Below, one piece after another: positions 43,480-51,738 of a stretch of DNA of 64,000 nt. This stretch comes from Terriglobia bacterium (lineage in GTDB: Bacteria; Acidobacteriota; Terriglobia; Terriglobales; Acidobacteriaceae), in assembly GCA_020072845.1 (NCBI GenBank), contig JAIQGF010000009.1, forward strand, positions 310,001 to 374,000. Direction: 5' to 3'. Position 1 is the first letter of the stretch; each line of letters starts with the position of its first letter. Under the pieces are notes generated by a model. It was not told the DNA's origin and ran no database searches. It saw only the letters and a list, made by a program, of their open reading frames with translations. Both the position numbers and the translations under genes were made by a program.

Positions 43480-44639
43480 TTGCGCTCTGGTGGATGTTCG
43501 GTGTGCTGCTGGCCTGGATCTGGCTTGACCGGCTGCGGGACGGCTTCAACATTCGCCGCGTTGCCGACATCACCCGCACCGAATGGGACTACGTGCCTGA
43601 ACCCGCGCCGCGCGTCAGCATCGTCGTGCCGGCGCGCAACGAGGCGCCGCATATCGAGACCGCCCTACGCTCCCTTCTCGCGCTCCATTACCCGGACTAC
43701 GAAGTCTTCGTCGTCAACGACCGCTCCACCGACTCCACCGGCCAGATCATTGACCGCATTGCGGCCGCCCACGCCGGCGCGCCGCCGCTGCACGTCCTGC
43801 ACATCCGTGAGCTGCCTTCCGGCTGGCTCGGCAAACCGCACGCCATGTGGACCGCCGCCCAGCAGGCCACCGGCGATTACTTCCTGTTCACCGACGCCGA
43901 CGTCAGCTTCCGCCCCGACTGCCTCCGCCGCGCCATTGCCTACGCCGAACAGCGGCGCGCCGATCATGTCGTCCTTTTTCCTTCATACATCCTGCGCAGC
44001 GCCGGCGAAAAAATCATGCTGGGCGGATTTCAACTCCTCTTCATCTTCGGCCACCGCCCGTGGAAGGTTGACGATCGCAACTCCGACGACTTTATCGGCC
44101 TCGGCCCGTTCAACCTTATCCATCGCACCGCGTATCAGGCCATCGGCACCTTCCGCGCGCTCCGCTTTGAAGTTATCGAGGACATGAAGCTCGGCAAACT
44201 GGTCAAGATGAACGATCTCGCCCAGCGCAGCGTCTTCGGCCCCGGCCTGCTGCCCTGGTCATGGGGGACCGGCGCTTTCGGCCTGGTCCGCAACCTGACC
44301 AAGAATCTGTTCGCGCTGATGCAGTTCCGCCCCGGCAAAGCGCTCGGCGCCTGCGCTCTCTGGCTCTTCTTCAATCTCATGCCGCTCATCGGAGCCATCC
44401 GGGCGCCGGGCTGGGCCAAGGCCCCCTATGTGGCCGCGCTCGCCGCCCTCGCCGCCATCTACGCCGGCATGGCCCGCCGCACCCCGGTTCCGGCCTGGAC
44501 ATTTCTCTTCCATCCCCTCAGCGCGCTGCTGATCGTGTACACCATGCTCCGCTCCATCGCGCACACCTGGCGACACCACGGCGTGGTCTGGCGCGGCACG
44601 CGTTATAAACTGGAAGAATTGAGGAAGGGAATGGTGTGA
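43476..44639 (+). CDS. Membrane-bound family 2 glycosyltransferase
   Basis: 387 residues from a TTG with GGGAG seven bases upstream that overlaps the MFS stop. An N-terminal helix is followed by a GT-A domain: VSIVVPARNEAPHIETALRS, VVNDRSTDSTG, GWLGKPHAMWTA, FLFTDADVSF (DxD) and later EVIEDMKLGKLVK. Three C-terminal helices follow. The layout is like carotenoid- or lipid-type glycosyltransferases (CrtQ-like). HpnI was considered and not supported. The stop codon lies at the first base of the AATTTGT array. Confidence 0.85.
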   Translation: MIALWWMFGVLLAWIWLDRLRDGFNIRRVADITRTEWDYVPEPAPRVSIVVPARNEAPHIETALRSLLALHYPDYEVFVVNDRSTDSTGQIIDRIAAAHAGAPPLHVLHIRELPSGWLGKPHAMWTAAQQATGDYFLFTDADVSFRPDCLRRAIAYAEQRRADHVVLFPSYILRSAGEKIMLGGFQLLFIFGHRPWKVDDRNSDDFIGLGPFNLIHRTAYQAIGTFRALRFEVIEDMKLGKLVKMNDLAQRSVFGPGLLPWSWGTGAFGLVRNLTKNLFALMQFRPGKALGACALWLFFNLMPLIGAIRAPGWAKAPYVAALAALAAIYAGMARRTPVPAWTFLFHPLSALLIVYTMLRSIAHTWRHHGVVWRGTRYKLEELRKGMV

Positions 44640-44711
44640 ATTTGTAATTTGTAATTGGTAATTTGCCGCGGACGTGCGACCGTCCAATTACAAATTACAA
44701 ATTGCAAATTC
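44639..44711. repeat. Inverted tandem array, AATTTGT family, between convergent genes
   Basis: Left arm 44639-44666 (AATTTGTAATTTGTAATTGG and on) and right arm 44684-44711 (CCAATTACAAATTACAAATT and on); 17 bp spacer. The array fits exactly between the GT2 stop and the stop of the minus-strand gene at 44713. Confidence 0.9.
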
Positions 44712-44712
44712 T

Positions 44713-45162
44713 CTACTGCTGCGATGATTTGTCCTTGCTCGTCGACGGCGCCTTCGGACTGAATTTCCCCTTCCTCTCGACGTCGTACTCCTTCGGCACG
44801 GGCGGAAGTTTTGCGAACTCGCCCTTCAGTTGCCGCGCATCCTTCAGCACGATCTCCGCATGCCCGCGCCAGCTCGTGATCTTGCCGAAGATTTCGATCG
44901 TTTTTCCCTCCAACGCGCGCACGTCGCCCACGTCCTTCAGGCTGGAAGGGAACACCACCACCGTGAACGGGCAACCCTGATACTTTTCGCAGAAGTTAAG
45001 AAAGAAAGTCCCACTGTTGCTCTGCGCCACCTTCACCACTTTGCCGGTAACGCACGCCTGGTCGCCGATCCGGTTGTCGGCTTCGGTGTAGGGGATACAC
45101 TTCGCCGCCGCCGTGCTCGACCACAGAAGGATCGAGACCAACAGCATGACGAGAGTTTTCAC
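44713..45162 (-). CDS. Small exported protein with OB-fold-like domain
   Basis: 149 residues from a GTG at 45162 with AGGA six bases upstream; the upstream frame lacks a site. The signal peptide is KTLVMLLVSILLWSSTAAA. The mature part has C-x-pattern KCIPY...DQACVTGKVVKVAQ, then FFLNFCEKYQGCPFTVVVFP and GKTIEIFGKITSWRGHAEIV, which read as an OB barrel. Four cysteines could form two disulfides. The tail is basic and low-complexity. No specific function is known. Confidence 0.75.
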   Translation of the reverse strand: MKTLVMLLVSILLWSSTAAAKCIPYTEADNRIGDQACVTGKVVKVAQSNSGTFFLNFCEKYQGCPFTVVVFPSSLKDVGDVRALEGKTIEIFGKITSWRGHAEIVLKDARQLKGEFAKLPPVPKEYDVERKGKFSPKAPSTSKDKSSQQ

Positions 45163-45182
45163 GGAAATTCCTGCGCCGTCCG

Positions 45183-45254
45183 CGCCTGACGCCTGGAGCC
45201 TCACGCCCTGGAGCCTCCGCGCAAGCGGCAAGCGCGGCCCTCGCGGGCCGCGCT
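45183..45254. repeat. CCTGACG/CCTGGAG tandem array plus perfect hairpin
   Basis: 45184-45219 holds 7 bp units CCTGACG, CCTGGAG, CCTCACG, CCTGGAG, CCTCCGC. At 45231-45254 a perfect 10 bp stem follows: AGCGCGGCCC-TCGC-GGGCCGCGCT. The hairpin is 10 bp past the STAS stop on the minus strand but lacks a T tract. A short piece of the same array unit occurs at 46421-46442. Confidence 0.6.
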
Positions 45255-45264
45255 CCCGGTAGGG

Positions 45265-45612
45265 TTACTTGCCGAAAGAAGCGACCGCGGCGGCCTCGTC
45301 GTCCTTGATGTCGAACACGGTGTACAGCTTCGTGATCTGCAACAGGTCGTGCACTTTCTTCGTCAGGTTGAGCAGCTTCAGGTCTCCGCCTCCGTTGCGC
45401 ACGGTGGTGAAGGCGCTGACCAGCTCGCCGATGCCCGAGCTGTCGATATAGGTCACGTCGCCCAGGTTGAGAAGGATCTTCTTACTGCCCTTGTTGAGCA
45501 GATCGCGTACCAGGTCGCGCAGCACCACGCTGCCTTCGCCCAATGTGATTCGCCCGCTCAGGTCAACGACCGCAATTCCATCCACCTGTCGCGTGCTGGA
45601 TTTCATCGTCAC
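45265..45612 (-). CDS. STAS-domain anti-sigma factor antagonist
   Basis: 115 residues, one STAS domain. [19 protein letters not shown] opens it and [16 protein letters not shown] holds the serine normally phosphorylated by the partner kinase. In partner switching, the unphosphorylated form binds the anti-sigma kinase and frees the sigma factor. The upstream gene, a SpoIIAB/RsbW-type kinase, overlaps by four bases. A SpoIIE-type phosphatase lies at the right edge of the window. Confidence 0.9.
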   Translation of the reverse strand: MTMKSSTRQVDGIAVVDLSGRITLGEGSVVLRDLVRDLLNKGSKKILLNLGDVTYIDSSGIGELVSAFTTVRNGGGDLKLLNLTKKVHDLLQITKLYTVFDIKDDEAAAVASFGK

Positions 45613-46067
45613 TTGGATTCCTCCTTGCCCTCGGCGTTCCCGCCGTGGACATTCTTGATCATGGTTACCTCTGTGCCCGGTCCCAGGCTGCGGATGCGCA
45701 CTTCGTCCATGAATGCCCGGATCAAAAAAATGCCTCGGCCCGATTGCTTCAAAAGGTTTTCCGGCGCCAGCGGATCGGGAATGGAGTCCGGATTCAGGCC
45801 TTTGCCCTCGTCCGACACGGTGATCACCAGCGCCCCGCCGGTGTTCTCGAACCCGAACGTCACCTTCTTCGCGGGATCGTAGGCGTTGCCATGCAGCACC
45901 GCATTCACCGCCGCCTCGCGCACCGCCATGGAAATGCGGTTCACGTCTTCCTCGTCAAAGCCGATCTTGGCCGCTATTTTCGTAGCGACTTCTTCGGCCT
46001 GGTTCACGCTTTCCAGGGTCGAATCCATTCTGTAGGAGACCCGCATGGCGGTCGACATAGTTTGCAC
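45609..46067 (-). CDS. RsbW/SpoIIAB-type anti-sigma factor kinase
   Basis: 152 residues, a GHKL ATPase fold. N box [13 protein letters not shown] (about 48-60), G1 box SDEGKGL (about 86-92), G2 box SGRGIFLI (about 108-115). Such proteins hold a sigma factor or another target and phosphorylate a STAS antagonist. M1 or M4 could be the start. It forms an operon with the STAS gene. No sigma factor gene is next to it, so the target may be elsewhere. Confidence 0.9.
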   Translation of the reverse strand: MQTMSTAMRVSYRMDSTLESVNQAEEVATKIAAKIGFDEEDVNRISMAVREAAVNAVLHGNAYDPAKKVTFGFENTGGALVITVSDEGKGLNPDSIPDPLAPENLLKQSGRGIFLIRAFMDEVRIRSLGPGTEVTMIKNVHGGNAEGKEESK

Positions 46068-46409
46068 GATCCAGGCCCGTCGCTCGCCGGCCCACCCCGG
46101 CTGCAGCTTCGTTCCGCGAATTCGGTAGTTTGCCCTTGCGCACGAGGAATTGTCAACGCGAACCGCTGCCGGGCCCTTTTCTAGCCGGATGCGCCGGGCG
46201 GAACCTTATCTTGGGGGGAGCGAAGGGGTCCGGTGCACTTCCAACTGGTTTGAACAGCATTCTACGCCGCGTTCGTTGGTGGGAAAACGGGTTACGAATT
46301 TCCCGTTTTCATGCACACCGTGCTGGATTCCGCTCCGGGCCTTGAGTATTCTCAGGTTGGTTGATCGCTTGCACCGAACGACCGAAAGGCCGACAAACCG
46401 GCAGACGTC
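46068..46409. promoter_or_regulatory. Divergent regulatory region with perfect inverted repeat
   Basis: About 340 bp between the rsbW-type gene (minus) and the MgtE-like gene (plus). A perfect 9 bp inverted repeat, GAAAACGGG and CCCGTTTTC at 46283-46310 with a 10 bp loop, could be an operator or hairpin. On the minus strand TTGACA occurs at 46151-46156 without a clear -10. A single-arm array (ACCGAACG, ACCGAAAGG, CCGACAAACCG) lies at 46374-46403. No gene is visible. Confidence 0.45.
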
Positions 46410-47693
46410 TTGCAGCCTGACGCCTGCCGCCAGGAGCCTGATCTTACGTCCACTTTCGCACTTACCGAGCTGCTGAAATCGCCGGTTTTCGACTCCTCCG
46501 GCGCTCTCGCCGGACGTGTGCGCGAGGTCGTGCTCTCGCCCCAGGACGATCCCATCCGCCTCTCCGCCCTGGTCGTCCGTACCCGCTCCGGCGAGGACCG
46601 CCTGCTCGGCATCGCCCAGGTTGAATCCATCAACGGCATCATCAAGGCGCGAACCCGGGCCGCCGATTGGCCCGCCTTTTCCGGCGCCGAGGGTCTGCTG
46701 CTGCTGGAGCGCGATCTCCTCGACCAGCAAATCATTGACGTCCACGGCCGCAAGGTCGTCCGCGTCAACGACGTTGATTTTCACCAGGACCTCAGCAACC
46801 ACCTTCTGGCCATCAAGCTCGCCGCGGTTGACGTGGGCGCGCGCGGCGCCGTCCGCCGCCTGCTTAAGGGCCTTGTTCCCGGCACGGCTCTGCGCGCCCT
46901 GTTGCGCAAAATCCCGGAGAAGATGATCCCCTGGGAATTCGTGGATCTCATCGAGATTGACCCGGCGCGCCGCATCAAGCTGAAGATCTCGCACGAACGC
47001 CTCGCCAAACTGCATCCCGCCGATATTGCCGACATTGTCGAAGAACTCGCGCCCGCCGAGCGCGAGGCCGTTTTCGAGACCCTGGACGAAGAAGTCGCCG
47101 CCGAGGCGCTGGAAGAAATCGAGCCTAAAACGCAGCGCTCCATCGTGGAGTCGCTCGACTCCGATCGCGCCGCCGACATTGTTGAGGAGATGGATCCGGA
47201 CGCCGCCGCCGACCTGCTCGGCGACCTCACGGAAGAGCGCTCGCAGGAAATTCTCGAGGAGATGGAACCGGAGCAGCGCGAGGAAGTCAGCGAGCTGCTT
47301 GAATTCAATGAGAACACCGCCGCCGGGCGCATGACCACCGAGTACCTGGCGCTGCCCAGCACGGCTACCGTCGCCGATGCCATCGAAGGCCTACGCAAGT
47401 TCGAGGGCGGTATCGAGAGCCTCAGCACCATCTACTTGCTCGACACGAATGACAAGCTCGTCGGCGCCGTGCCGCTCTCCAAGCTGGTGCTCGCCTCCAC
47501 CGACACGCCTCTCATCTCGCTCACCATCGACCCACTCATCTCCTGCAACGCCGGCTGCGCCGAAAAGGATGTCGCCGAACTCTTCGACAAGTACAACCTG
47601 CTCACCCTTCCCGTGGTGGACGGCGACGGCAAGCTCACCGGGGTCATCACCGCCGACGACGTTATCTCTCTGCTGCGCGGCAAGCTGAAGTAG
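46410..47693 (+). CDS. MgtE-like cytosolic protein: PRC-barrel, MgtE_N and CBS domains, no membrane part
   Basis: 427 residues from a TTG; the start is uncertain because the upstream DNA is array-like. Two PRC-barrel-like segments (about 22-75 and 92-122: SPVFDSSGALAGRVREVVLS, DQQIIDVHGRKVVRVNDVDF) are followed by the MgtE N-terminal helical repeats (about 195-300: LHPADIADIVEELAPAEREA, DRAADIVEEMDPDAAADLLG) and a CBS pair (about 310-425: MTTEYLALPSTATVADAIEG, LLTLPVVDGDGKLTGVITAD). MgtE's membrane channel is absent, so it is likelier a Mg/nucleotide-sensing regulator than a transporter. Confidence 0.85.
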   Translation: MQPDACRQEPDLTSTFALTELLKSPVFDSSGALAGRVREVVLSPQDDPIRLSALVVRTRSGEDRLLGIAQVESINGIIKARTRAADWPAFSGAEGLLLLERDLLDQQIIDVHGRKVVRVNDVDFHQDLSNHLLAIKLAAVDVGARGAVRRLLKGLVPGTALRALLRKIPEKMIPWEFVDLIEIDPARRIKLKISHERLAKLHPADIADIVEELAPAEREAVFETLDEEVAAEALEEIEPKTQRSIVESLDSDRAADIVEEMDPDAAADLLGDLTEERSQEILEEMEPEQREEVSELLEFNENTAAGRMTTEYLALPSTATVADAIEGLRKFEGGIESLSTIYLLDTNDKLVGAVPLSKLVLASTDTPLISLTIDPLISCNAGCAEKDVAELFDKYNLLTLPVVDGDGKLTGVITADDVISLLRGKLK

Positions 47694-47696
47694 CCA

Positions 47697-47800
47697 TTCG
47701 GTCTATCGGTCAGTCGGTCTTTCGGTCTTCCTATCGTTGGTTTGGCGCCGTTCGTGACTGATAGACTGACAGACCGATTGACTGATAGACCGACGGACCG
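47697..47800. repeat. Inverted tandem array, CGGTCTAT family
   Basis: Left arm 47697-47730 with units CGGTCTAT, CGGTCAGT, CGGTCTTT, CGGTCTTC; right arm 47757-47800 with ACTGATAG, ACTGACAG, ACCGATTG and so on. 26 bp spacer. It lies between two plus-strand genes and ends five bases before the thrC ATG. Single-arm pieces of the family are at 46374-46403 and 62951-62986. Confidence 0.9.
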
Positions 47801-47804
47801 CGCA

Positions 47805-49040
47805 ATGTCCAACATCTCTCACCTCGAGTGTTCCAAGTGCGGCGAACACCTCAGCGCCGATCAGCCCCGCACCATCTGCCCGCGTGATAGCGGCTCGCTC
47901 TACGTCCGCTATAACCTCGACGAAATCAAGAAGACTTTCACCCGCGAAACCCTCGCCGGACGCACCGCCTCAATGTGGCGTTACGCCGATGTCCTTCCCG
48001 ACGCTCTTCCGGTCACCCTCGGCGAAGGCTTCACGCCCATGCTGTCCAGCCGCAAAACGCCGAACGTGTTCATCAAGGACGAGGGCATCAATCCCACCGG
48101 CACCTTCAAAGCCCGCGGCATGTCGGCGGCGGTCACTATGGCGCGCGCCTACGGCCTGAAAAAACTTGCCGCGCCATCCGCCGGCAATGCCGCGAGCGCG
48201 CTTGCCTGTTATTGTGCGGCTGCCGGCATCGAGGCCCATATCTTCATGCCGAAAGATGTGCCGCAGGCCAACCTGATCGAATGTCAGTCCTACGGCGCGC
48301 ACGTCAATCTGGTGGACGGGCTCATCGGCGACTGCGCCCGCATCATCGCCGAGCGCAAGGAAAAAGAAGGCTGGTTCGATGTCTCCACCCTGAAAGAGCC
48401 GTTCCGCGTCGAAGGCAAGAAGACCATGGGCTACGAAATCGCCGAACAGCTCGGCTGGACGCTGCCGGATGCGGTTATCTATCCGACCGGCGGCGGCGTC
48501 GGCCTGATCGGCATGTGGAAGGCTTTCGACGAAATGCAGCAACTGGGATGGATAAAGACGGGAGCCAAACGGCCCAGGATGATCTCCGTTCAATCCACCG
48601 GCTGCGCCCCCATCGTCAAAGCATGGAACGAGCACAAGCCCTCATCCGAAGCCTGGAAAAACGCCGCCACCATCGCCGCCGGTCTGCGCGTTCCCAAAGC
48701 CTTCGCCGACTACATCGTTCTCGACATCCTCAAGCAAAGCTCCGGAACCGCCGTCGCCGTCACCGACGACGAAATCATGCAGTCATTTCAATCCTGGGCG
48801 CGCGACGAAGGCATCTTCGCTGCTCCCGAAGGCGCCGCATCGCTGGCCGCCTACAACCAACTCCGCGCCTCCGGCTTCCTGAAAGAGAGCGACACCGTCG
48901 TCCTCTTCAACACCGGCTCCGGCCTGAAGTACATTGACGTCATCGCCGCTTATTTGAAGGAGAAGGGCGGCGCGCCGGGCGGCGACGAAGCGGGAAAGCC
49001 TGCGGGCAGGGCCATCGGCGGGATCATCCAGCCCTACTAG
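47805..49040 (+). CDS. thrC: Threonine synthase
   Basis: 411 residues from ATG 47805; the frame upstream would translate the array as repeated TDR. ThrC converts O-phosphohomoserine to threonine with PLP. An N-terminal zinc-ribbon-like part (C9, C12, C25) comes first. The PLP lysine is K102 in NPTGTFKARG; the phosphate loop is PTGGGVGLIG. Late conserved segment: EGIFAAPEGAASLAA. It belongs to the shorter thermophile/plant-like class rather than the E. coli class. Confidence 0.93.
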   Translation: MSNISHLECSKCGEHLSADQPRTICPRDSGSLYVRYNLDEIKKTFTRETLAGRTASMWRYADVLPDALPVTLGEGFTPMLSSRKTPNVFIKDEGINPTGTFKARGMSAAVTMARAYGLKKLAAPSAGNAASALACYCAAAGIEAHIFMPKDVPQANLIECQSYGAHVNLVDGLIGDCARIIAERKEKEGWFDVSTLKEPFRVEGKKTMGYEIAEQLGWTLPDAVIYPTGGGVGLIGMWKAFDEMQQLGWIKTGAKRPRMISVQSTGCAPIVKAWNEHKPSSEAWKNAATIAAGLRVPKAFADYIVLDILKQSSGTAVAVTDDEIMQSFQSWARDEGIFAAPEGAASLAAYNQLRASGFLKESDTVVLFNTGSGLKYIDVIAAYLKEKGGAPGGDEAGKPAGRAIGGIIQPY

Positions 49041-49045
49041 TTTGT

Positions 49046-50254
49046 ATGACCGAACGCCTCTACTACACCGACCCTACCGTCACCGAATTCGACGGCCGCG
49101 TAGTCGCCACCGCGCCCGGTGCAATCATCCTTGATCGAACTGCGTTTTATCCGACCAGTGGCGGACAAATCTTCGATACAGGCCGCTTGGAGTCGGATGG
49201 CAGAAGCGTTCGCGTCGTCGAAGTGGCGGAAAACGAAATCGGCGAAATTCTCCACCGAGTCGAATCCTCTGACCTCTTTGCTCCTGGCACTACGCTTCAC
49301 GGCGTCATCGATTCCCCCCGCCGCCGCGACCATATGCAGCAGCACACCGGCCAGCACCTGCTCTCGGCTGTCTTCATCGCGCTTTTCAGCGCGCCCACCG
49401 TTTCCTTCCACATGGGCGACGAGAGCTGCACGATTGATCTAGATGTGAAGTCACTCTCCGCAGAGCAAATCCGCGAAGCCGAGCGCCGCTCGAACGAAAT
49501 CATCACCGACGACGTTCCCGTGGAGATCAAGTTTGCCACGCCCGAAGAGGCGCGCCAGATGGGCGTGCGCAAGATTCCACCCGACTTGAAAGACAAGTTA
49601 CGGCTGATCGAAATCCGCGGCCACGACCTCACCGCCTGCGGCGGCACGCACGTGGGCCGCAGCGGCGAAATCGGCGCCATCCTGCTGCGCAAGGCGGAGA
49701 AGGTGAAGCAGGGGATGCGCGTGGAGTTTGTCTGCGGCACGCGCGCTGTCGCCGCCGCCCGCAAGGACTTTGAAACCCTGACCTCCGCCGCGGCGCTGTT
49801 TTCCAGCCACCTCTACGACGTCCCGGAGCAGATTCGCAAGACGCTGGACGATGCGAAATCGGCAGGGAAGCGCGAGCAGAAAACCCTGGCAGAGCTGGCC
49901 GAATCGATGGCCGCGGCCATGGTCGCCGCCACACCGGAAGCGCATGGCATTCGCCTGGTGAAGCAAGTATTCGCCGACCGCGACATGGCGTTTGTCAAGT
50001 TGCTGGCGCAAAAACTCGCGTCCCATCCGGCAGTTCTGGCGCTGCTCGCAACCACCACGCCGCAACCCTCGCTGGTGTTTGCGCAATCCGCCGGCGGCCG
50101 CTTCGACATGGGCGCGCTGATGAAGGAAGCGATGTCCGCACTCGGCGGACGCGGCGGCGGCTCGCGCGACTTTGCCCAAGGCGGCGCGCCCGCAGGAGCG
50201 ATTATCGAAGATGTGCTCGACTCGACGGCCGCGAAGATCACGAATTCGAAGTAA
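49046..50254 (+). CDS. Alanyl-tRNA editing protein (AlaX-L type) with DHHA1 domain
   Basis: 402 residues. It hydrolyses mischarged Ser- or Gly-tRNA(Ala). An N-terminal beta-barrel (TAFYPTSGGQIFDTG) leads to the editing site: zinc ligands H100 and H104 (QQHTGQHLLSA) and C198 and H202 (ACGGTHVG). The DHHA1 domain follows from about 300 and ends in GGRGGGSRDFAQGG. There is no aminoacylation domain. It begins 5 bp after thrC, so threonine supply and tRNA(Ala) proofreading may be co-expressed. Confidence 0.93.
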   Translation: MTERLYYTDPTVTEFDGRVVATAPGAIILDRTAFYPTSGGQIFDTGRLESDGRSVRVVEVAENEIGEILHRVESSDLFAPGTTLHGVIDSPRRRDHMQQHTGQHLLSAVFIALFSAPTVSFHMGDESCTIDLDVKSLSAEQIREAERRSNEIITDDVPVEIKFATPEEARQMGVRKIPPDLKDKLRLIEIRGHDLTACGGTHVGRSGEIGAILLRKAEKVKQGMRVEFVCGTRAVAAARKDFETLTSAAALFSSHLYDVPEQIRKTLDDAKSAGKREQKTLAELAESMAAAMVAATPEAHGIRLVKQVFADRDMAFVKLLAQKLASHPAVLALLATTTPQPSLVFAQSAGGRFDMGALMKEAMSALGGRGGGSRDFAQGGAPAGAIIEDVLDSTAAKITNSK

Positions 50255-50350
50255 CCACCGAGTCACCGAGGGCACCGAGAAACACCGAGACTAAGAAATG
50301 AAGAAAGAAAAAAACTCGGTGATCCTCGGTGTACTCGGTGTCTCGGTGGT
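50254..50350. repeat. Inverted tandem array, CACCGAGT family
   Basis: Left arm 50254-50291 (ACCACCGAGTCACCGAGGGC then ACCGAGAAACACCGAGA), right arm 50314-50350 (ACTCGGTGATCCTCGGTG then TACTCGGTGTCTCGGTGGT); A-rich 22 bp spacer. It lies between two plus-strand genes and starts on the last base of the AlaX stop codon. Confidence 0.9.
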
Positions 50351-50382
50351 GTGGATGATGCTAGAGTAGGCCTGAACCGCGC

Positions 50383-51738
50383 ATGGACCGCCTTGTCGCC
50401 ATCAACCTGCTGATTCAGCTTGGCGTCGCCGCCGCCGTCGCCAGCGCGCTGGTGCGCTCGCACATCTTCAAGAACCTGCTCTTCACCGAGCCGCGCTCGC
50501 TGTTGCAGACCTGCTACCTGGTGCTCTGGATCGGCACGCCGCTCGCGCTCGGCGTCGTGGTGCGCATCGTCGCGCCCAGCTTCCTCGCGGCCGACCTGTC
50601 GTTTGAAACTGCGGTGCTGACGGGCGTGATCGGCGGACCGCTCGCAGGCGCGCTCGGCGGCATCATGGTGGGTCTGCCCTCGGTGCTGCACGCCTCGTGG
50701 CTGAACATGCCGTTCTGCATTTTCGCCGGTGTGATCGCCGGCAAGATGCGCGAATTGACCAAGGACCGCGAAGACATCTGGTCGTTCTCGCCCTTCATTG
50801 ACCTGAGCATTTACCGCTGGATCCGGCGCAACCTGCCGCGTCCCAAGGTGGACTGGCAGATCGCGTTCTTCTTCCTGATCCTGGCGCTGCGCTTGCTGAA
50901 GCTCCAGTTGCACCGCTGGCAGCCGAAGCACATCTTCAGCGTGGACAGCAGCAATTTCTGGATCCTGGCGGCGATGTTTGCCACTTCCGTCATGTGCATC
51001 GCCATTCCGATGAAAATCTGGAACAACACCCGCATGGAGATCAAGCTGGAACAGCAGCAGCGGGCGCTGTTGCAGGCGCGCATGGAGGCCCTGCAGAGCC
51101 AGATCAACCCGCACTTCCTGTTCAACACGCTGAACTCGGTGACGTCACTGGTGCGCTTCGATCCCGACACCGCGCGCGACGTCATCGTCAAGCTGGCCAA
51201 CATCCTGCGCCGCCTGCTGCGCAAGGGCGACGCTTTCGTGCAACTGCGCGAGGAATTCGAGTTTATTGACGACTACCTGGACATCGAAGTCGTCCGCTTC
51301 GGCCGCGACAAGCTGACGGTGGTGAAAGACCTCGATCCCGCTTCCCTCGACGTGGTCGTTCCCAGCATGCTCCTGCAGCCGCTGGTGGAGAACTCCATCA
51401 AGCACGGCCTGGCGCCGAAGATCGAGGGCGGAACCATCTATCTCCGCAGCCGCCTGCGCGACGCCCATGTCATTGTGGAAGTGGAAGACGACGGCATCGG
51501 CATGGGGGCGGCGCACATGCTGGAACCGCCCAGCGGCATCGGCGGCAGCGGCATCGGCATGGCCAACATCGCCGAGCGACTCAAAGTCCTCTATGGCGGC
51601 ACCGCCAAGATGGTGATTGACCGCGGCTCGATGGGCGGCACGCTCATCCGCCTCAGCCTGCCCGTGCTGCAATCCTACGATGTGGGGCTCTCGGTTTCGA
51701 CCGCCTACTCCGACGCCCGCTCCAGCACCCCGCGATAA
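50383..51738 (+). CDS. LytS-type sensor histidine kinase
   Basis: 451 residues. Five or six N-terminal helices form a 5TM-LYT sensor (LIQLGVAAAVASALV, VLTGVIGGPLAGALGGIMVG). A further membrane region lies at about 158-210. The kinase part has the His_kinase motif INPHFLFNTLNS with H244, then VPSMLLQPLVENSIKHGL and GSGIGMANIAERL for ATP binding. No LytTR response regulator is adjacent. The last 34 bp overlap the convergent bshA gene. Confidence 0.9.
   Translation: MDRLVAINLLIQLGVAAAVASALVRSHIFKNLLFTEPRSLLQTCYLVLWIGTPLALGVVVRIVAPSFLAADLSFETAVLTGVIGGPLAGALGGIMVGLPSVLHASWLNMPFCIFAGVIAGKMRELTKDREDIWSFSPFIDLSIYRWIRRNLPRPKVDWQIAFFFLILALRLLKLQLHRWQPKHIFSVDSSNFWILAAMFATSVMCIAIPMKIWNNTRMEIKLEQQQRALLQARMEALQSQINPHFLFNTLNSVTSLVRFDPDTARDVIVKLANILRRLLRKGDAFVQLREEFEFIDDYLDIEVVRFGRDKLTVVKDLDPASLDVVVPSMLLQPLVENSIKHGLAPKIEGGTIYLRSRLRDAHVIVEVEDDGIGMGAAHMLEPPSGIGGSGIGMANIAERLKVLYGGTAKMVIDRGSMGGTLIRLSLPVLQSYDVGLSVSTAYSDARSSTPR

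Noticed and set aside
43476-44639. HpnI, the hopanoid glycosyltransferase that works with HpnJ and HpnK
   Set aside because: The protein is a GT2 but has the layout of carotenoid/lipid transferases and lies with an MFS gene, not with hpnK.
45231-45254. Intrinsic terminator after the STAS gene
   Set aside because: The 10 bp stem is perfect, but no T tract follows on either strand, so it is listed only as a hairpin repeat.
47697-47804. Extension of threonine synthase into repeated TDR residues
   Set aside because: The residues come from translating the CGGTCTAT array; the ATG at 47805 starts the conserved zinc-ribbon part.
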